From contig NZ_CP140706.1 of NCBI RefSeq assembly GCF_034555375.1, forward strand, positions 2,037,001 through 2,101,000: a stretch of DNA of 64,000 bases. Direction: 5' to 3'. The position numbers and the translations under genes are program-made. The notes beneath the pieces are model-generated. The model ran no database searches and was not told the origin of the DNA. It saw only the letters and a program-made list of their open reading frames with translations. The first letter of the stretch is position 1, and every line of letters starts with the position of its first letter. The stretch is from Pseudomonas sp. B33.4. Its GTDB lineage: Bacteria; Pseudomonadota; Gammaproteobacteria; Pseudomonadales; Pseudomonadaceae. Positions 29,755 through 37,637 of this stretch are shown here, piece after piece.

Positions 29755-29786
29755 AAAATGCCAGGCATTGCGCCTGGCATTTTTGT
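29755..29786 (+). terminator. Terminator after ybaB
   Basis: Stem AAAATGCCAGGC/GCCTGGCATTTTT with short loop ATTGC and a T run ends the dnaX-ybaB unit. Confidence 0.92.
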
Positions 29787-29809
29787 TTCTGCTTCATTAA
29801 CACCGCACC

Positions 29810-29910
29810 CTGTAGGAGCTGTCGAGTGAAACGAGGCTGCGATCTTTTGATCCTGTTCTTTAAAACAAAAATCAAGATCAAAAGATCGCAGCGTGCCGCA
29901 GCTCCTACAG
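29810..29910. repeat. REPIN, GATCAAAAGATCGCAG type
   Basis: The left copy reads CTGTAGGAGCTGTCGAGTGA and the right copy is an inverted GATCAAAAGATCGCAGCGTG. They lie between ybaB and the oxidoreductase gene. Confidence 0.85.
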
Positions 29911-30000
29911 GTCGTGCAGTGAATAAACATCGAACGCGCAAAAGCCACAACGGTCTGCTCCCTATACCCGCTGAATTCATCATTCACAGGAGACGCTGAC

Positions 30001-31035
30001 ATGTCCGACCCTCTCACGCTCAACCAACGTTTCGTCCTCGCCTCGCGCCCCGTCGGCGCGCCGACCCCGGAAAACTTCCGCCTCGAACGCGAAGCGCTGC
30101 CGGATCTGCAGGATGGCGAGGTATTGTTGAAAACTCTCTACCTGTCCCTCGATCCCTACATGCGCGGACGCATGAGCGACGCCCCTTCCTACGCCGCCCC
30201 GGTACAAATCGGCGAAGTGATGACCGGTGGTGCTGTCAGCCGTGTCGAGGATTCGCGTCATCCGAAATTCCATAAAGGCGATCTGGTGGTCGGCGCCACC
30301 GGTTGGCAGAGCCACAGCATCAGCGACGGGCGCAACATCATTCCAATCCCGTCCGGGCTGCCGAGCCCGTCGATGGCCCTGGGTGTGCTGGGCATGCCGG
30401 GGATGACTGCCTACATGGGTTTGATGGATATCGGCCAGCCGAAATCTGGCGAGACGCTGGTGGTGGCAGCTGCGTCCGGTGCGGTGGGCTCGGTGGTCGG
30501 CCAAGTGGCGAAGATCAAAGGCCTGCGTACGGTCGGTGTGGCCGGCGGTGCCGAAAAGTGCAAATACGTGGTCGAGGAACTGGGCTTTGACGCTTGCATC
30601 GATCACAAGGCGCCCGATTTTGCTGAGCAATTGGCCAAGGCCTGCCCCGACGGCATCGACATCTATTACGAAAATGTCGGTGGTCATGTGTTCGACGCGG
30701 TAGTGCCGCTGCTTAACGCCAAGGCGCGAATCCCGCTGTGCGGGCTGATCGCCGGTTACAACGCTTCTGAAGCGCCGCAAGGCCCGGATCGCCTGCCGAT
30801 GCTGCAGCGCACATTGCTGACCAAGCGCGTGCGTATTCAGGGCTTCATCGTGTTCGACGATTACGGTGATCGGCAGCCGGAATTCATCAGCCACATGGTG
30901 CCGTGGGTGCGCGACGGCAAGGTCAAGTTCCGCGAGGACGTGGTGGAAGGCCTGGAGCAGGCGCCCGAGGCGTTTATCGGACTGCTGGAGGGGCGCAACT
31001 TCGGCAAACTGGTGGTTAAGGTCGCAGCAGACTGA
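30001..31035 (+). CDS. Zinc-independent MDR oxidoreductase, CurA-like (NADP-dependent)
   Basis: The 344-residue medium-chain dehydrogenase/reductase lacks the zinc ligands of alcohol dehydrogenases. It has the nucleotide-binding AASGAVGSVVGQVAKIKG and AGGAEKCKYVVEELGFD. The N-terminus has SLDPYMRGRMSD, the signature of the leukotriene-B4 dehydrogenase/curcumin reductase subgroup, which reduces carbon-carbon double bonds of enones. The natural substrate here is unknown. It sits between ybaB and recR, where P. aeruginosa has no such gene by my recollection, so it is a local insertion. RBS GGAGA precedes ATG 30001. Confidence 0.82.
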   Translation: MSDPLTLNQRFVLASRPVGAPTPENFRLEREALPDLQDGEVLLKTLYLSLDPYMRGRMSDAPSYAAPVQIGEVMTGGAVSRVEDSRHPKFHKGDLVVGATGWQSHSISDGRNIIPIPSGLPSPSMALGVLGMPGMTAYMGLMDIGQPKSGETLVVAAASGAVGSVVGQVAKIKGLRTVGVAGGAEKCKYVVEELGFDACIDHKAPDFAEQLAKACPDGIDIYYENVGGHVFDAVVPLLNAKARIPLCGLIAGYNASEAPQGPDRLPMLQRTLLTKRVRIQGFIVFDDYGDRQPEFISHMVPWVRDGKVKFREDVVEGLEQAPEAFIGLLEGRNFGKLVVKVAAD

Positions 31036-31101
31036 GAATTTGACGCTGGCCAGAGGCGCGGGTATAAACCGCGTCTCGTTGTTTTGTCGGACTTTTTACC
31101 C

Positions 31102-31704
31102 ATGAGCTTCAGCCCTTTGATTCGCCAACTGATCGACGCGCTGCGCACCTTGCCGGGCGTGGGTCAGAAAACCGCCCAGCGCATGGCGTTGCAGTTGCTC
31201 GAGCGTGACCGCAGCGGCGGTTTGCGTCTGGCCCAGGCCCTCAGCCAGGCCATGGAAGGGGTCGGTCACTGTCGCCAGTGCCGCACGCTGACCGAAGACG
31301 ACCTGTGCCCGCAATGCGCCGATACCCGCCGCGACGACACGTTGCTGTGCGTGGTCGAAGGGCCGATGGATGTGTATGCGGTGGAGCAAACCGGTTTCCG
31401 CGGGCGTTATTTTGTGCTCAAGGGGCATTTGTCGCCGCTCGATGGCTTGGGGCCGGAGGCGATCGGCATTCCGCAGTTGATGGCACGGATTGAGGAGGCG
31501 GGGACTTTTGCTGAAGTCATTCTTGCGACCAACCCGACCGTGGAAGGCGAGGCGACGGCGCATTACATCGCGCAATTGCTGAGCAACAAAGGCCTGATCG
31601 CTTCGCGGATCGCCCACGGCGTGCCGTTGGGTGGCGAGCTGGAGCTGGTCGATGGCGGCACACTGGCGCATTCGTTTGCCGGGCGTAAACCGATCGCTCT
31701 CTGA
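31102..31704 (+). CDS. recR: Recombination mediator RecR
   Basis: The 200-residue protein acts with RecO and RecF to load RecA at gaps. It has an N-terminal helix-hairpin-helix ([16 protein letters not shown]) and a four-cysteine zinc site (Cys57, Cys60, Cys69, Cys72). A TOPRIM domain follows ([15 protein letters not shown] onward; [15 protein letters not shown]). The length is normal. ATG 31102 is used because the upstream in-frame codons add only MSDFLP, which is not conserved. It has no terminator before the following REPIN. Confidence 0.95.
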   Translation: MSFSPLIRQLIDALRTLPGVGQKTAQRMALQLLERDRSGGLRLAQALSQAMEGVGHCRQCRTLTEDDLCPQCADTRRDDTLLCVVEGPMDVYAVEQTGFRGRYFVLKGHLSPLDGLGPEAIGIPQLMARIEEAGTFAEVILATNPTVEGEATAHYIAQLLSNKGLIASRIAHGVPLGGELELVDGGTLAHSFAGRKPIAL

Positions 31705-31729
31705 GTTTGCGGCGTCTGAACTGACGCCT

Positions 31730-31800
31730 TCGCGAGCAGGCTCGCTCCCACATTGGTTTTGTCGTTCACAAATCCCCTGTGGGAGCGAGCCTGCTCGCGA
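31730..31800. repeat. REPIN, TGTGGGAGCGAGCCTGCTCGCGA type
   Basis: Inverted copies TTCGCGAGCAGGCTCGCTCC (31729) and TGTGGGAGCGAGCCTGCTCG ending near 31800 have about 25 bases between them, between recR and the acyl-CoA dehydrogenase. Confidence 0.88.
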
Positions 31801-31894
31801 ATGGCGCACCTCGGTCAATCTGATTCACACAATTGAGTTGAAAACCAAGCAAGCGCTCGGTTAAGTTCGGCGAACCCTTCCGTGGAGCTCGCCC

Positions 31895-33043
31895 ATGCCT
31901 GCCTTTCAGGAATACTTCGACCCCAGCCACCAATTGGTCCGTGACAGCGTCCGACGCTTCGTCGAACGCGAGGTCCTGCCGGACATCGATCAGTGGGAAG
32001 AAGCCGAAAGCTTCCCCCGCGAGCTGTACCTGAAGGCCGGCGCGGCGGGCATCCTCGGCATTGGCTACCCGGAAACGCTGGGTGGCAGCCATGAAGGCGA
32101 TCTGTTCGCCAAGGTCGCCGCCAGTGAGGAGTTGATGCGCTGTGGCTCTGGCGGGCTGGTAGCGGGGCTCGGCTCGCTGGATATCGGCCTGCCGCCGATC
32201 GTCAAATGGGCGCGTCCCGAGGTACGTGAGCGTGTTGTGCCCCAGGTGCTCAGTGGCGAGAAAATCAGCGCCCTGGCGGTTACCGAGTCGGGCGGCGGTT
32301 CCGACGTCGCCAACCTGCAAACCCGTGCCGTGCGTGACGGCGATTTCTATCGGGTCAGTGGCAGCAAAACCTTTATCACCAGTGGCGTGCGCGCGGATTT
32401 CTACACCGTCGCGGTGCGCACCGGTGCGCCGGGTTTCGGCGGCATCAGTCTGTTATTGATCGAGAAGGGCACGCCCGGTTTCACCGTGGGCCGGCAGTTG
32501 AAGAAAATGGGCTGGTGGGCGTCGGACACCGCCGAATTGTTCTTCGACGATTGCCGCGTGCCTGCAGGAAACCTGATCGGCGCCGAGAACATGGGCTTCG
32601 CCTGCATCATGGGCAACTTTCAGAGCGAACGACTGGCGCTGGCACTGATGGCCAACATGACCTCACAGCTTGCGCTGGAACAAAGCCTGAAATGGGCGCG
32701 CGAGCGTGAGGCGTTTGGCAAGCCGATCGGCAAGTTTCAAGTGATCAAACATCGCCTCGCCGAGATGGCCACGGCGCTGGAGGTCTCGCGGGAATTCACT
32801 TACCGGCAAGCGGCGAAGATGGCGGCGGGGCAGAGCGTGATCAAGGAGATTTCCATGGCCAAGAACTTTGCCACGGACACTTCGGACCGAATCACCACCG
32901 AAGCGGTGCAGATTCTTGGCGGGCTCGGTTATATGCGCGAGAGTCTGGTGGAACGGCTGTATCGGGATAACCGTATTCTGTCGATTGGCGGCGGGACTCG
33001 GGAGGTGATGAACGAGATCATCAGCAAGCAGATGGGGCTTTAA
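31895..33043 (+). CDS. Acyl-CoA dehydrogenase
   Basis: The 382-residue FAD enzyme introduces the alpha-beta double bond into an acyl-CoA. Family segments are in order: ALAVTESGGGSDVANLQTRA (FAD/substrate loop), TFITSGVRADFYTVAVRTG, the helix region ERLALALMANMTSQ, and QILGGLGYMRESLVERLYRD near the C-terminus. The final loop reads LSIGGGTREVMNE. The usual short/medium-chain catalytic glutamate of YEGTSE is a glycine here, as in isovaleryl/long-chain types where the base lies elsewhere. The substrate is unknown. It lies alone between two REPINs. Confidence 0.9.
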   Translation: MPAFQEYFDPSHQLVRDSVRRFVEREVLPDIDQWEEAESFPRELYLKAGAAGILGIGYPETLGGSHEGDLFAKVAASEELMRCGSGGLVAGLGSLDIGLPPIVKWARPEVRERVVPQVLSGEKISALAVTESGGGSDVANLQTRAVRDGDFYRVSGSKTFITSGVRADFYTVAVRTGAPGFGGISLLLIEKGTPGFTVGRQLKKMGWWASDTAELFFDDCRVPAGNLIGAENMGFACIMGNFQSERLALALMANMTSQLALEQSLKWAREREAFGKPIGKFQVIKHRLAEMATALEVSREFTYRQAAKMAAGQSVIKEISMAKNFATDTSDRITTEAVQILGGLGYMRESLVERLYRDNRILSIGGGTREVMNEIISKQMGL

Positions 33044-33066
33044 ATAATTGGTGAAGCAACTGGCGT

Positions 33067-33159
33067 CATCGCTGGCAAGCCAGCTCCCACAGTGATTTCG
33101 GTCGTTCACAAATTTTGTGTACGCCAAAGACACCTGTGGGAGCTGGCTTGCCAGCGATG
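33067..33159. repeat. REPIN, TGTGGGAGCTGGCTTGCCAGCGAT type
   Basis: Inverted copies at 33067-33091 and 33135-33159 lie between the convergent acyl-CoA dehydrogenase and apt genes. Confidence 0.88.
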
Positions 33160-33178
33160 GCGTCAGTGAAATCGCCGC

Positions 33179-33727
33179 TTACTTATCAGTCAGGGCAAAC
33201 TGCGTCAGGCAGAAAGTAGGGATACCCATGTCTTCCAGGCGCTGCGACCCACCCAGCTCCGGCAAGTCAATAATCGCCGCTGCCTCATGCACCCGCGCAC
33301 CCATGCGGCGAATCAGGTTGGCCGCTGCGATCAGCGTGCCGCCCGTGGCGATCAAGTCATCGAACATCACCACCGAGTCGCCTTCACACAGGCTGTCGGC
33401 GTGCACTTCGAGGAACGCTTCGCCGTACTCGGTCGCGTAACCTTCGGCCAGCACGTCCGCCGGCAGCTTGCCCTGTTTGCGGAACAGTACCAGCGGCTTG
33501 TTCAACTGATAGGCCAGCACCGAGCCGATCAGAAAACCGCGCGCATCCATAGCACCGATGTGGGTGAAATCAGCTTCCACATAGCGGTGGGCGAAGCTGT
33601 CCATCACCAGACGCAGGGCCTTGGGCGATTGAAACAGCGGGGTGATGTCGCGAAAGATCACACCCGGTTTCGGGAAGTCGATCACTGGGCGGATAAGCGA
33701 TTTGATGTCGAAGGAGTCGAAGACCAT
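33179..33727 (-). CDS. apt: Adenine phosphoribosyltransferase
   Basis: The 182-residue salvage enzyme makes AMP from adenine and PRPP. The PRPP-binding motif is [17 protein letters not shown]. The N-terminal [20 protein letters not shown], then [12 protein letters not shown] and FRKQGKLPA, match Apt in order and spacing. The start at 33727 (MVFDSFDIK) is preferred to the more distal start at 33754, which adds nine unconserved residues. It lies next to anr on the same strand, as in P. aeruginosa gene order. Confidence 0.95.
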   Translation of the reverse strand: MVFDSFDIKSLIRPVIDFPKPGVIFRDITPLFQSPKALRLVMDSFAHRYVEADFTHIGAMDARGFLIGSVLAYQLNKPLVLFRKQGKLPADVLAEGYATEYGEAFLEVHADSLCEGDSVVMFDDLIATGGTLIAAANLIRRMGARVHEAAAIIDLPELGGSQRLEDMGIPTFCLTQFALTDK

Positions 33728-33805
33728 CGTCGAGGTGTCCTGGCAGGGCTGCAAACGGCGCAGTATACCCGCGGCTGAAACGCTTCGCTCAACCGCGGAT
33801 CGACA

Positions 33806-34540
33806 TTAACCTTCGAGCGAGCCACCGGCCAGCGCGCAGAGCTGGATCGGGTCGAGGATGTGAATCTCCTTGCCCTCGGCGGCGATCAGCTCGTTTTGCT
33901 GGAAGCGCGTGAACACGCGAGACACGGTTTCCACGGCCAGGCCGAGGTAGTTGCCGATTTCGTTACGCGACATTGCCAGACGGAACTGGTTGGCCGAGAA
34001 GCCGCGGGCGCGGAAGCGTGCGGACAGGTTGACCAGGAACGTGGCGATGCGCTCGTCGGCGGTTTTCTTCGACAGCAACAGCATCATTTGCTGGTCATCG
34101 CGGATTTCACGGCTCATCACGCGCATCAACTGGCGGCGCAACTGCGGCAGTTGCAGGGCCAGTTCGTCGAGGCGTTCAAAGGGGATTTCGCAGACCGAGG
34201 TGGTTTCCAGCGCCTGCGCCGACACCGGGTGTTTCTCGGTGTCCATGCCGGACAGACCGACCAGTTCGCTCGGCAGGTGGAAGCCGGTCAGTTGTTCTTC
34301 GCCGCTGTCGCTCAGGCTGAAGGTTTTCAGGGCGCCGGAGCGTACTGCATAAACGGAATCGAACGTGTCGCCCTGGCGGAACAGGAACTCGCCTTTTTTC
34401 AACGGGCGGCCGCGTTTAACGATTTCGTCCAGCGCATCCATGTCTTCCAGATTCAGAGAAAGTGGCAGGCAGAGAGGGGCCAGGCTGCAATCCTTGCAAT
34501 GGGCCTGGTTGTGAGCGCGCAGTTTGACTGGCTCGGACAT
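33806..34540 (-). CDS. anr: Oxygen-sensing transcriptional regulator Anr (FNR/CRP family)
   Basis: The 244-residue regulator activates anaerobic and low-oxygen genes through a [4Fe-4S] cluster. The four cluster cysteines are present (Cys15, Cys18, Cys24 in [11 protein letters not shown], and Cys117). The cyclic-nucleotide-like beta barrel runs about 30-150. The C-terminal HTH is [20 protein letters not shown], with the E...SR recognition pattern of FNR-type proteins that read TTGAT-N4-ATCAA. Predicted targets lie in this window: hemN and the two cbb3 operons. Confidence 0.95.
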   Translation of the reverse strand: MSEPVKLRAHNQAHCKDCSLAPLCLPLSLNLEDMDALDEIVKRGRPLKKGEFLFRQGDTFDSVYAVRSGALKTFSLSDSGEEQLTGFHLPSELVGLSGMDTEKHPVSAQALETTSVCEIPFERLDELALQLPQLRRQLMRVMSREIRDDQQMMLLLSKKTADERIATFLVNLSARFRARGFSANQFRLAMSRNEIGNYLGLAVETVSRVFTRFQQNELIAAEGKEIHILDPIQLCALAGGSLEG

Positions 34541-34694
34541 TTCTTAAATCCTTGTGGGAAAACACACATAAGCCGTAAGGGTAACCCACAGGAGGACATT
34601 CAGGCCAGTCCGTGGCGACTTTGTCCCACAGCCATAAAGCCGCAGCGCCAGCAGCCGATAAACAGGTATCAGAACGCATACAAGGAACGAATCG

Positions 34695-35177
34695 ATGGCC
34701 TCGATTGGCACGCTGAGCCCCGGTAGCAGCGACGTTGCCGCATTGCCGGAGACGTTTAAAACTTCGTCCGGCAATGCACGCGACCCAGACTTGACCGAAG
34801 AGGCAACCCCGACCTTGGTCGAAGGCGTCAAAGTGTCGCTGTCCGGTGCATCGATTGAAAAATCCGCCAGTGTCGGTGGCGAAAACCGCGACATCGAAGA
34901 CAGCGGATTGCCGGAGAACATCCAGCAATTGCTGAAAATGATTCGCAAGTTGCAAAAACAGATTGCCGAGAAAAAGGCGCTTATCGAAACGGTCATGGCC
35001 GACAAGCGCCTTTCCAACGAAGAAAAGATCATCAAGGTGGCCGCTCTGCGCGGCGCCATCGCCGCGTTGAATACGGGTCTGATCACCGCCAACCTGGCCT
35101 TGTCCAAAGTGGTGGGGCAGTCGGGCCTGACGGCGGATCAGAATATGAAGGTCGGTTCGCTGCTGATGAAAAACTAG
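34695..35177 (+). CDS. Hypothetical coiled-coil protein between anr and hemN
   Basis: The 160-residue protein is acidic and disordered-looking to about residue 70. A heptad-rich charged helix follows (QQLLKMIRKLQKQIAEKKAL then LSNEEKIIKVAALRGAIAAL). There is no signal peptide, membrane helix or catalytic motif. I do not recognise a named family. A gene occupies the same place in P. aeruginosa by recollection. Its stop overlaps the convergent hemN stop by 4 bases (35174-35177). The codon pattern is like its neighbours. Confidence 0.7.
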   Translation: MASIGTLSPGSSDVAALPETFKTSSGNARDPDLTEEATPTLVEGVKVSLSGASIEKSASVGGENRDIEDSGLPENIQQLLKMIRKLQKQIAEKKALIETVMADKRLSNEEKIIKVAALRGAIAALNTGLITANLALSKVVGQSGLTADQNMKVGSLLMKN

Positions 35178-36556
35178 ATCACCCGCGAAAAACGCTGGCG
35201 GTTCTGCTGTTCCAGGTACGCATCGAACACCATGCACACCGAGCGCACCAGCAAACGTCCCGCCGGCAACACTTCAATCCGCTCACGATCGAGTTCGATC
35301 AGGCCATCGTTGGCCATGCCTTGCAGCTGCGGCCAAAGCGCGCCGAAATAGCCCTGAAAATCGATGTTGAACTGTTGCTCGATCTCGGCGAATTGGAGGC
35401 TGAAGTTGCAGATCAGTTGCTGGATCACCGCGCGGCGCAAGCGATCATCGGCGTTGCACAGCAAACCCCGGCTGGTCGCCAGTTGCGCGGCGGCCAGGGT
35501 GTTCTGGTACTCGTTGAGATCGCTGCTGTTCTGGCAGTACAGATCGCCGATCTGGCTGATCGCGGAAACCCCCAGACCAATCAGATCGCAATGGCCGTGA
35601 GTGGTGTAACCCTGGAAGTTGCGTTGCAGGGTTTCTTCTTCCTGAGCAATCGCCAACTCATCATCGGGCAGGGCGAAGTGATCCATGCCGATATAGCGAT
35701 AGCCAGCGGCGGTGAGCTGTTCGATGGTGCGTTCGAGCATTTCCAGTTTCTGCGCGGGCGCCGGCAACTCATTGCCATTGATCCGCCGCTGCGGCATGAA
35801 GCGTTCCGGCAGGTGCGCATAGTTGAACACCGAGAGCCGGTCCGGTTGCAGGCTGATGACTTCCTCGACGGTGCGGGCGAAGTTTTCCGGGGTCTGCTTG
35901 GGTAGACCGTAGATCAGATCGATATTGATCGAGCGAAATTGCAGGGTGCGCGCGGCATCGATCACCGCACGGGTTTCTTCCAGGCTTTGCAGGCGATTGA
36001 CCGCGCGCTGCACCGCCGGATCGAGGTCTTGCAGACCGATGCTGACCCGATTGAAACCGAGTTCGCGCAGCAGGCCCATGGTCGACCAGTCGGCTTCGCG
36101 CGGGTCGATCTCGATACCGTAATCGCCGGAGTCGTCATCCAGCAGATTGAAATGTTTGCGCAGGTGCGCCATCAACTGCCGCAGTTCGTCATGACTGAGA
36201 AAGGTCGGCGTGCCGCCGCCAAAGTGCAGTTGCTCGACTTTCTGGGCCGGGTCGAGATGACAGGCGATCAGCTGGATTTCCTGCTCCAGCCGCTGCAAGT
36301 AAGGCAGCGCGCGGCCGCGATCCTTGGTGATGACCTTGTTGCAGGCGCAGTAGTAGCAAATGTTCGCGCAGAACGGCACATGCACGTACAGCGACAGCGG
36401 GCGTAGAGCCTTGCGGCTGTCGCGCAGGGCATGGAACAGGTCAAAGGTGCCGACCTGACCGTGAAATTGCACGGCCGTCGGATAGGAGGTGTAGCGCGGC
36501 CCCGCCAGGTCGTAGCGGCGGATCAGATCAGAGTCCCAACGAATGGCGTCGAGCAT
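35174..36556 (-). CDS. hemN: Oxygen-independent coproporphyrinogen III dehydrogenase
   Basis: The 460-residue radical-SAM enzyme makes protoporphyrinogen IX for heme without oxygen. The iron-sulfur motif CxxxCxxC is present (Cys63, Cys67, Cys70 in CANICYYC). It is followed by FGGGTPTFLSHDELRQL, EIDPREADWSTM, NRVSIGLQDLDPAVQRAVNR and LIYGLPKQTPENFARTV, in the HemN order. The length is typical. It has a perfect Anr box 64-77 bases upstream, so low-oxygen induction is expected, which fits its location between anr and the heme-rich cbb3 oxidase genes. Confidence 0.96.
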   Translation of the reverse strand: MLDAIRWDSDLIRRYDLAGPRYTSYPTAVQFHGQVGTFDLFHALRDSRKALRPLSLYVHVPFCANICYYCACNKVITKDRGRALPYLQRLEQEIQLIACHLDPAQKVEQLHFGGGTPTFLSHDELRQLMAHLRKHFNLLDDDSGDYGIEIDPREADWSTMGLLRELGFNRVSIGLQDLDPAVQRAVNRLQSLEETRAVIDAARTLQFRSINIDLIYGLPKQTPENFARTVEEVISLQPDRLSVFNYAHLPERFMPQRRINGNELPAPAQKLEMLERTIEQLTAAGYRYIGMDHFALPDDELAIAQEEETLQRNFQGYTTHGHCDLIGLGVSAISQIGDLYCQNSSDLNEYQNTLAAAQLATSRGLLCNADDRLRRAVIQQLICNFSLQFAEIEQQFNIDFQGYFGALWPQLQGMANDGLIELDRERIEVLPAGRLLVRSVCMVFDAYLEQQNRQRFSRVI

Positions 36557-36619
36557 GCGGGCATTCCCCCGGATAGGCTGGCAGTGTGGCGAGTCTATCG
36601 GGGGGCGGCTGAGGGCCTC

Positions 36620-36633
36620 TTGATTTGCATCAA
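36620..36633 (-). promoter_or_regulatory. Perfect Anr box upstream of hemN
   Basis: TTGATTTGCATCAA is an exact match to the FNR/Anr consensus TTGAT-N4-ATCAA. It ends 64 bases before the hemN start, with room for a sigma-70 promoter between them, a class II-like position. Confidence 0.85.
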
Positions 36634-36639
36634 CAGCAT

Positions 36640-36726
36640 AAGATCAAAAGATCGCAGCCTTCGGCAGCTCCTACCTTTGGAATGCGTTTCCCTGTAGGAG
36701 CAGCCGAAGGCTGCGATCTTTTGATC
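36640..36726. repeat. REPIN, GATCAAAAGATCGCAGCC type
   Basis: Inverted copies at 36640-36663 and 36690-36726 separate the hemN promoter from the stop codon of the SafE-like gene, which begins at the next base. Confidence 0.87.
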
Positions 36727-37410
36727 TTAATGGCCCATCAACCAATGTTGATGCGGCCCGGGCAATGTCCAGATGCCGAACAGGATCACCAGCAATCCAC
36801 CGGCCATGCGCACGCTGCGTTTGCGCAAAATGGCGGTGACGCGTTCTGCCGCAAGCCCCGTGGCGAGCAGCACCGGCCAGGTGCCTAGGCCAAACGCAAG
36901 CATCAACAACGCACTGTCCAGCGCGTTGCCCTGACTCGCCGACCACAGCAACGTGCTGTAAACCAGTCCGCAGGGCAGCCAGCCCCACAGCGCACCCAGC
37001 AATAACGCGCGAGGCAAACTCGACACTGGCAACAAGCGATTGGCCACCGGCTGAATGTAGCGCCACAGACCGCGACCCAAACGTTCAATGCGCGTCAGCC
37101 CGCTCCACCAACCGGCCAGATACAAACCCATGGCAATCAGCAGCAACCCGGCCAGCACCCGCATGAACAGCGCCGCCGGACTGTTGGCCACTGCCCAGCC
37201 CGCCAAGCCGATCAGCAGTCCGGCCGTGGCATAGCTGAGAATTCGCCCAAGGTTGTACGCCAGCAGCAAACGAAAGCGTCGGCTGCGCTGTTCCTTGGGA
37301 ATCGCCAGAGTCAGCGCGCCCATCAGACCGCCGCACATGCCCAGGCAATGACCGCCACCGAGCAGGCCGAGGATCAATGCCGAGACCAGCAATGGCGCCA
37401 GTTCAAGCAT
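36727..37410 (-). CDS. TauE/SafE-like six-TM protein of the cbb3 assembly cluster
   Basis: The 227-residue hydrophobic protein has about six membrane helices and an N-terminal GGGHCLGMCGGLMGAL, a cysteine-pair motif in the first helix region. Such 'sulfite exporter TauE/SafE' proteins often sit beside ccoGHIS genes and are related to DsbD-like membrane proteins. A role in copper or redox handling during oxidase assembly is an inference from context and the CxxxC pair. The start at 37410 (MLELAPLL) overlaps the end of ccoS by 8 bases, so they are one operon. Confidence 0.75.
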   Translation of the reverse strand: MLELAPLLVSALILGLLGGGHCLGMCGGLMGALTLAIPKEQRSRRFRLLLAYNLGRILSYATAGLLIGLAGWAVANSPAALFMRVLAGLLLIAMGLYLAGWWSGLTRIERLGRGLWRYIQPVANRLLPVSSLPRALLLGALWGWLPCGLVYSTLLWSASQGNALDSALLMLAFGLGTWPVLLATGLAAERVTAILRKRSVRMAGGLLVILFGIWTLPGPHQHWLMGH

Positions 37411-37615
37411 GAGGAGGCGCCTTGTCGTCCGGTTTGTTGGCGCGGGCTTCGTCCACCGCCGCGGTGTGGTTCGGATCCTGATCATCGAACAGGATGCTGT
37501 GCGCCGGGCCGTCGAGGTCGTCGTACTGACCGCTGTCCACCGCCCAGAAGAAGATGTACACGGCGATGGCCACGATCAGCAGGGCGGCCGGGATCATCAC
37601 GTAGAGAGCTGGCAT
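37403..37615 (-). CDS. ccoS: cbb3 oxidase maturation protein CcoS
   Basis: The 70-residue protein has one membrane helix (VMIPAALLIVAIAVYIFFWAV) followed by SGQYDDLDGPAHSILFDDQ, the recognisable CcoS signature. The family is needed for cofactor insertion into cbb3 oxidase. It lies immediately downstream of ccoI, and its stop overlaps the start of the next gene. Confidence 0.92.
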   Translation of the reverse strand: MPALYVMIPAALLIVAIAVYIFFWAVDSGQYDDLDGPAHSILFDDQDPNHTAAVDEARANKPDDKAPPHA

Positions 37616-37637
37616 CTGTACTCCAGGCCCGCGCGGC

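Noticed and set aside
28343..29983. 546-residue frame antisense to dnaX and ybaB
   Set aside because: It crosses two well-identified genes and a terminator and has no family signature.
30001..31035. Classical zinc alcohol dehydrogenase
   Set aside because: The zinc-ligand residues are missing; the SLDPYMRGRMSD start fits the zinc-free enone reductase group.
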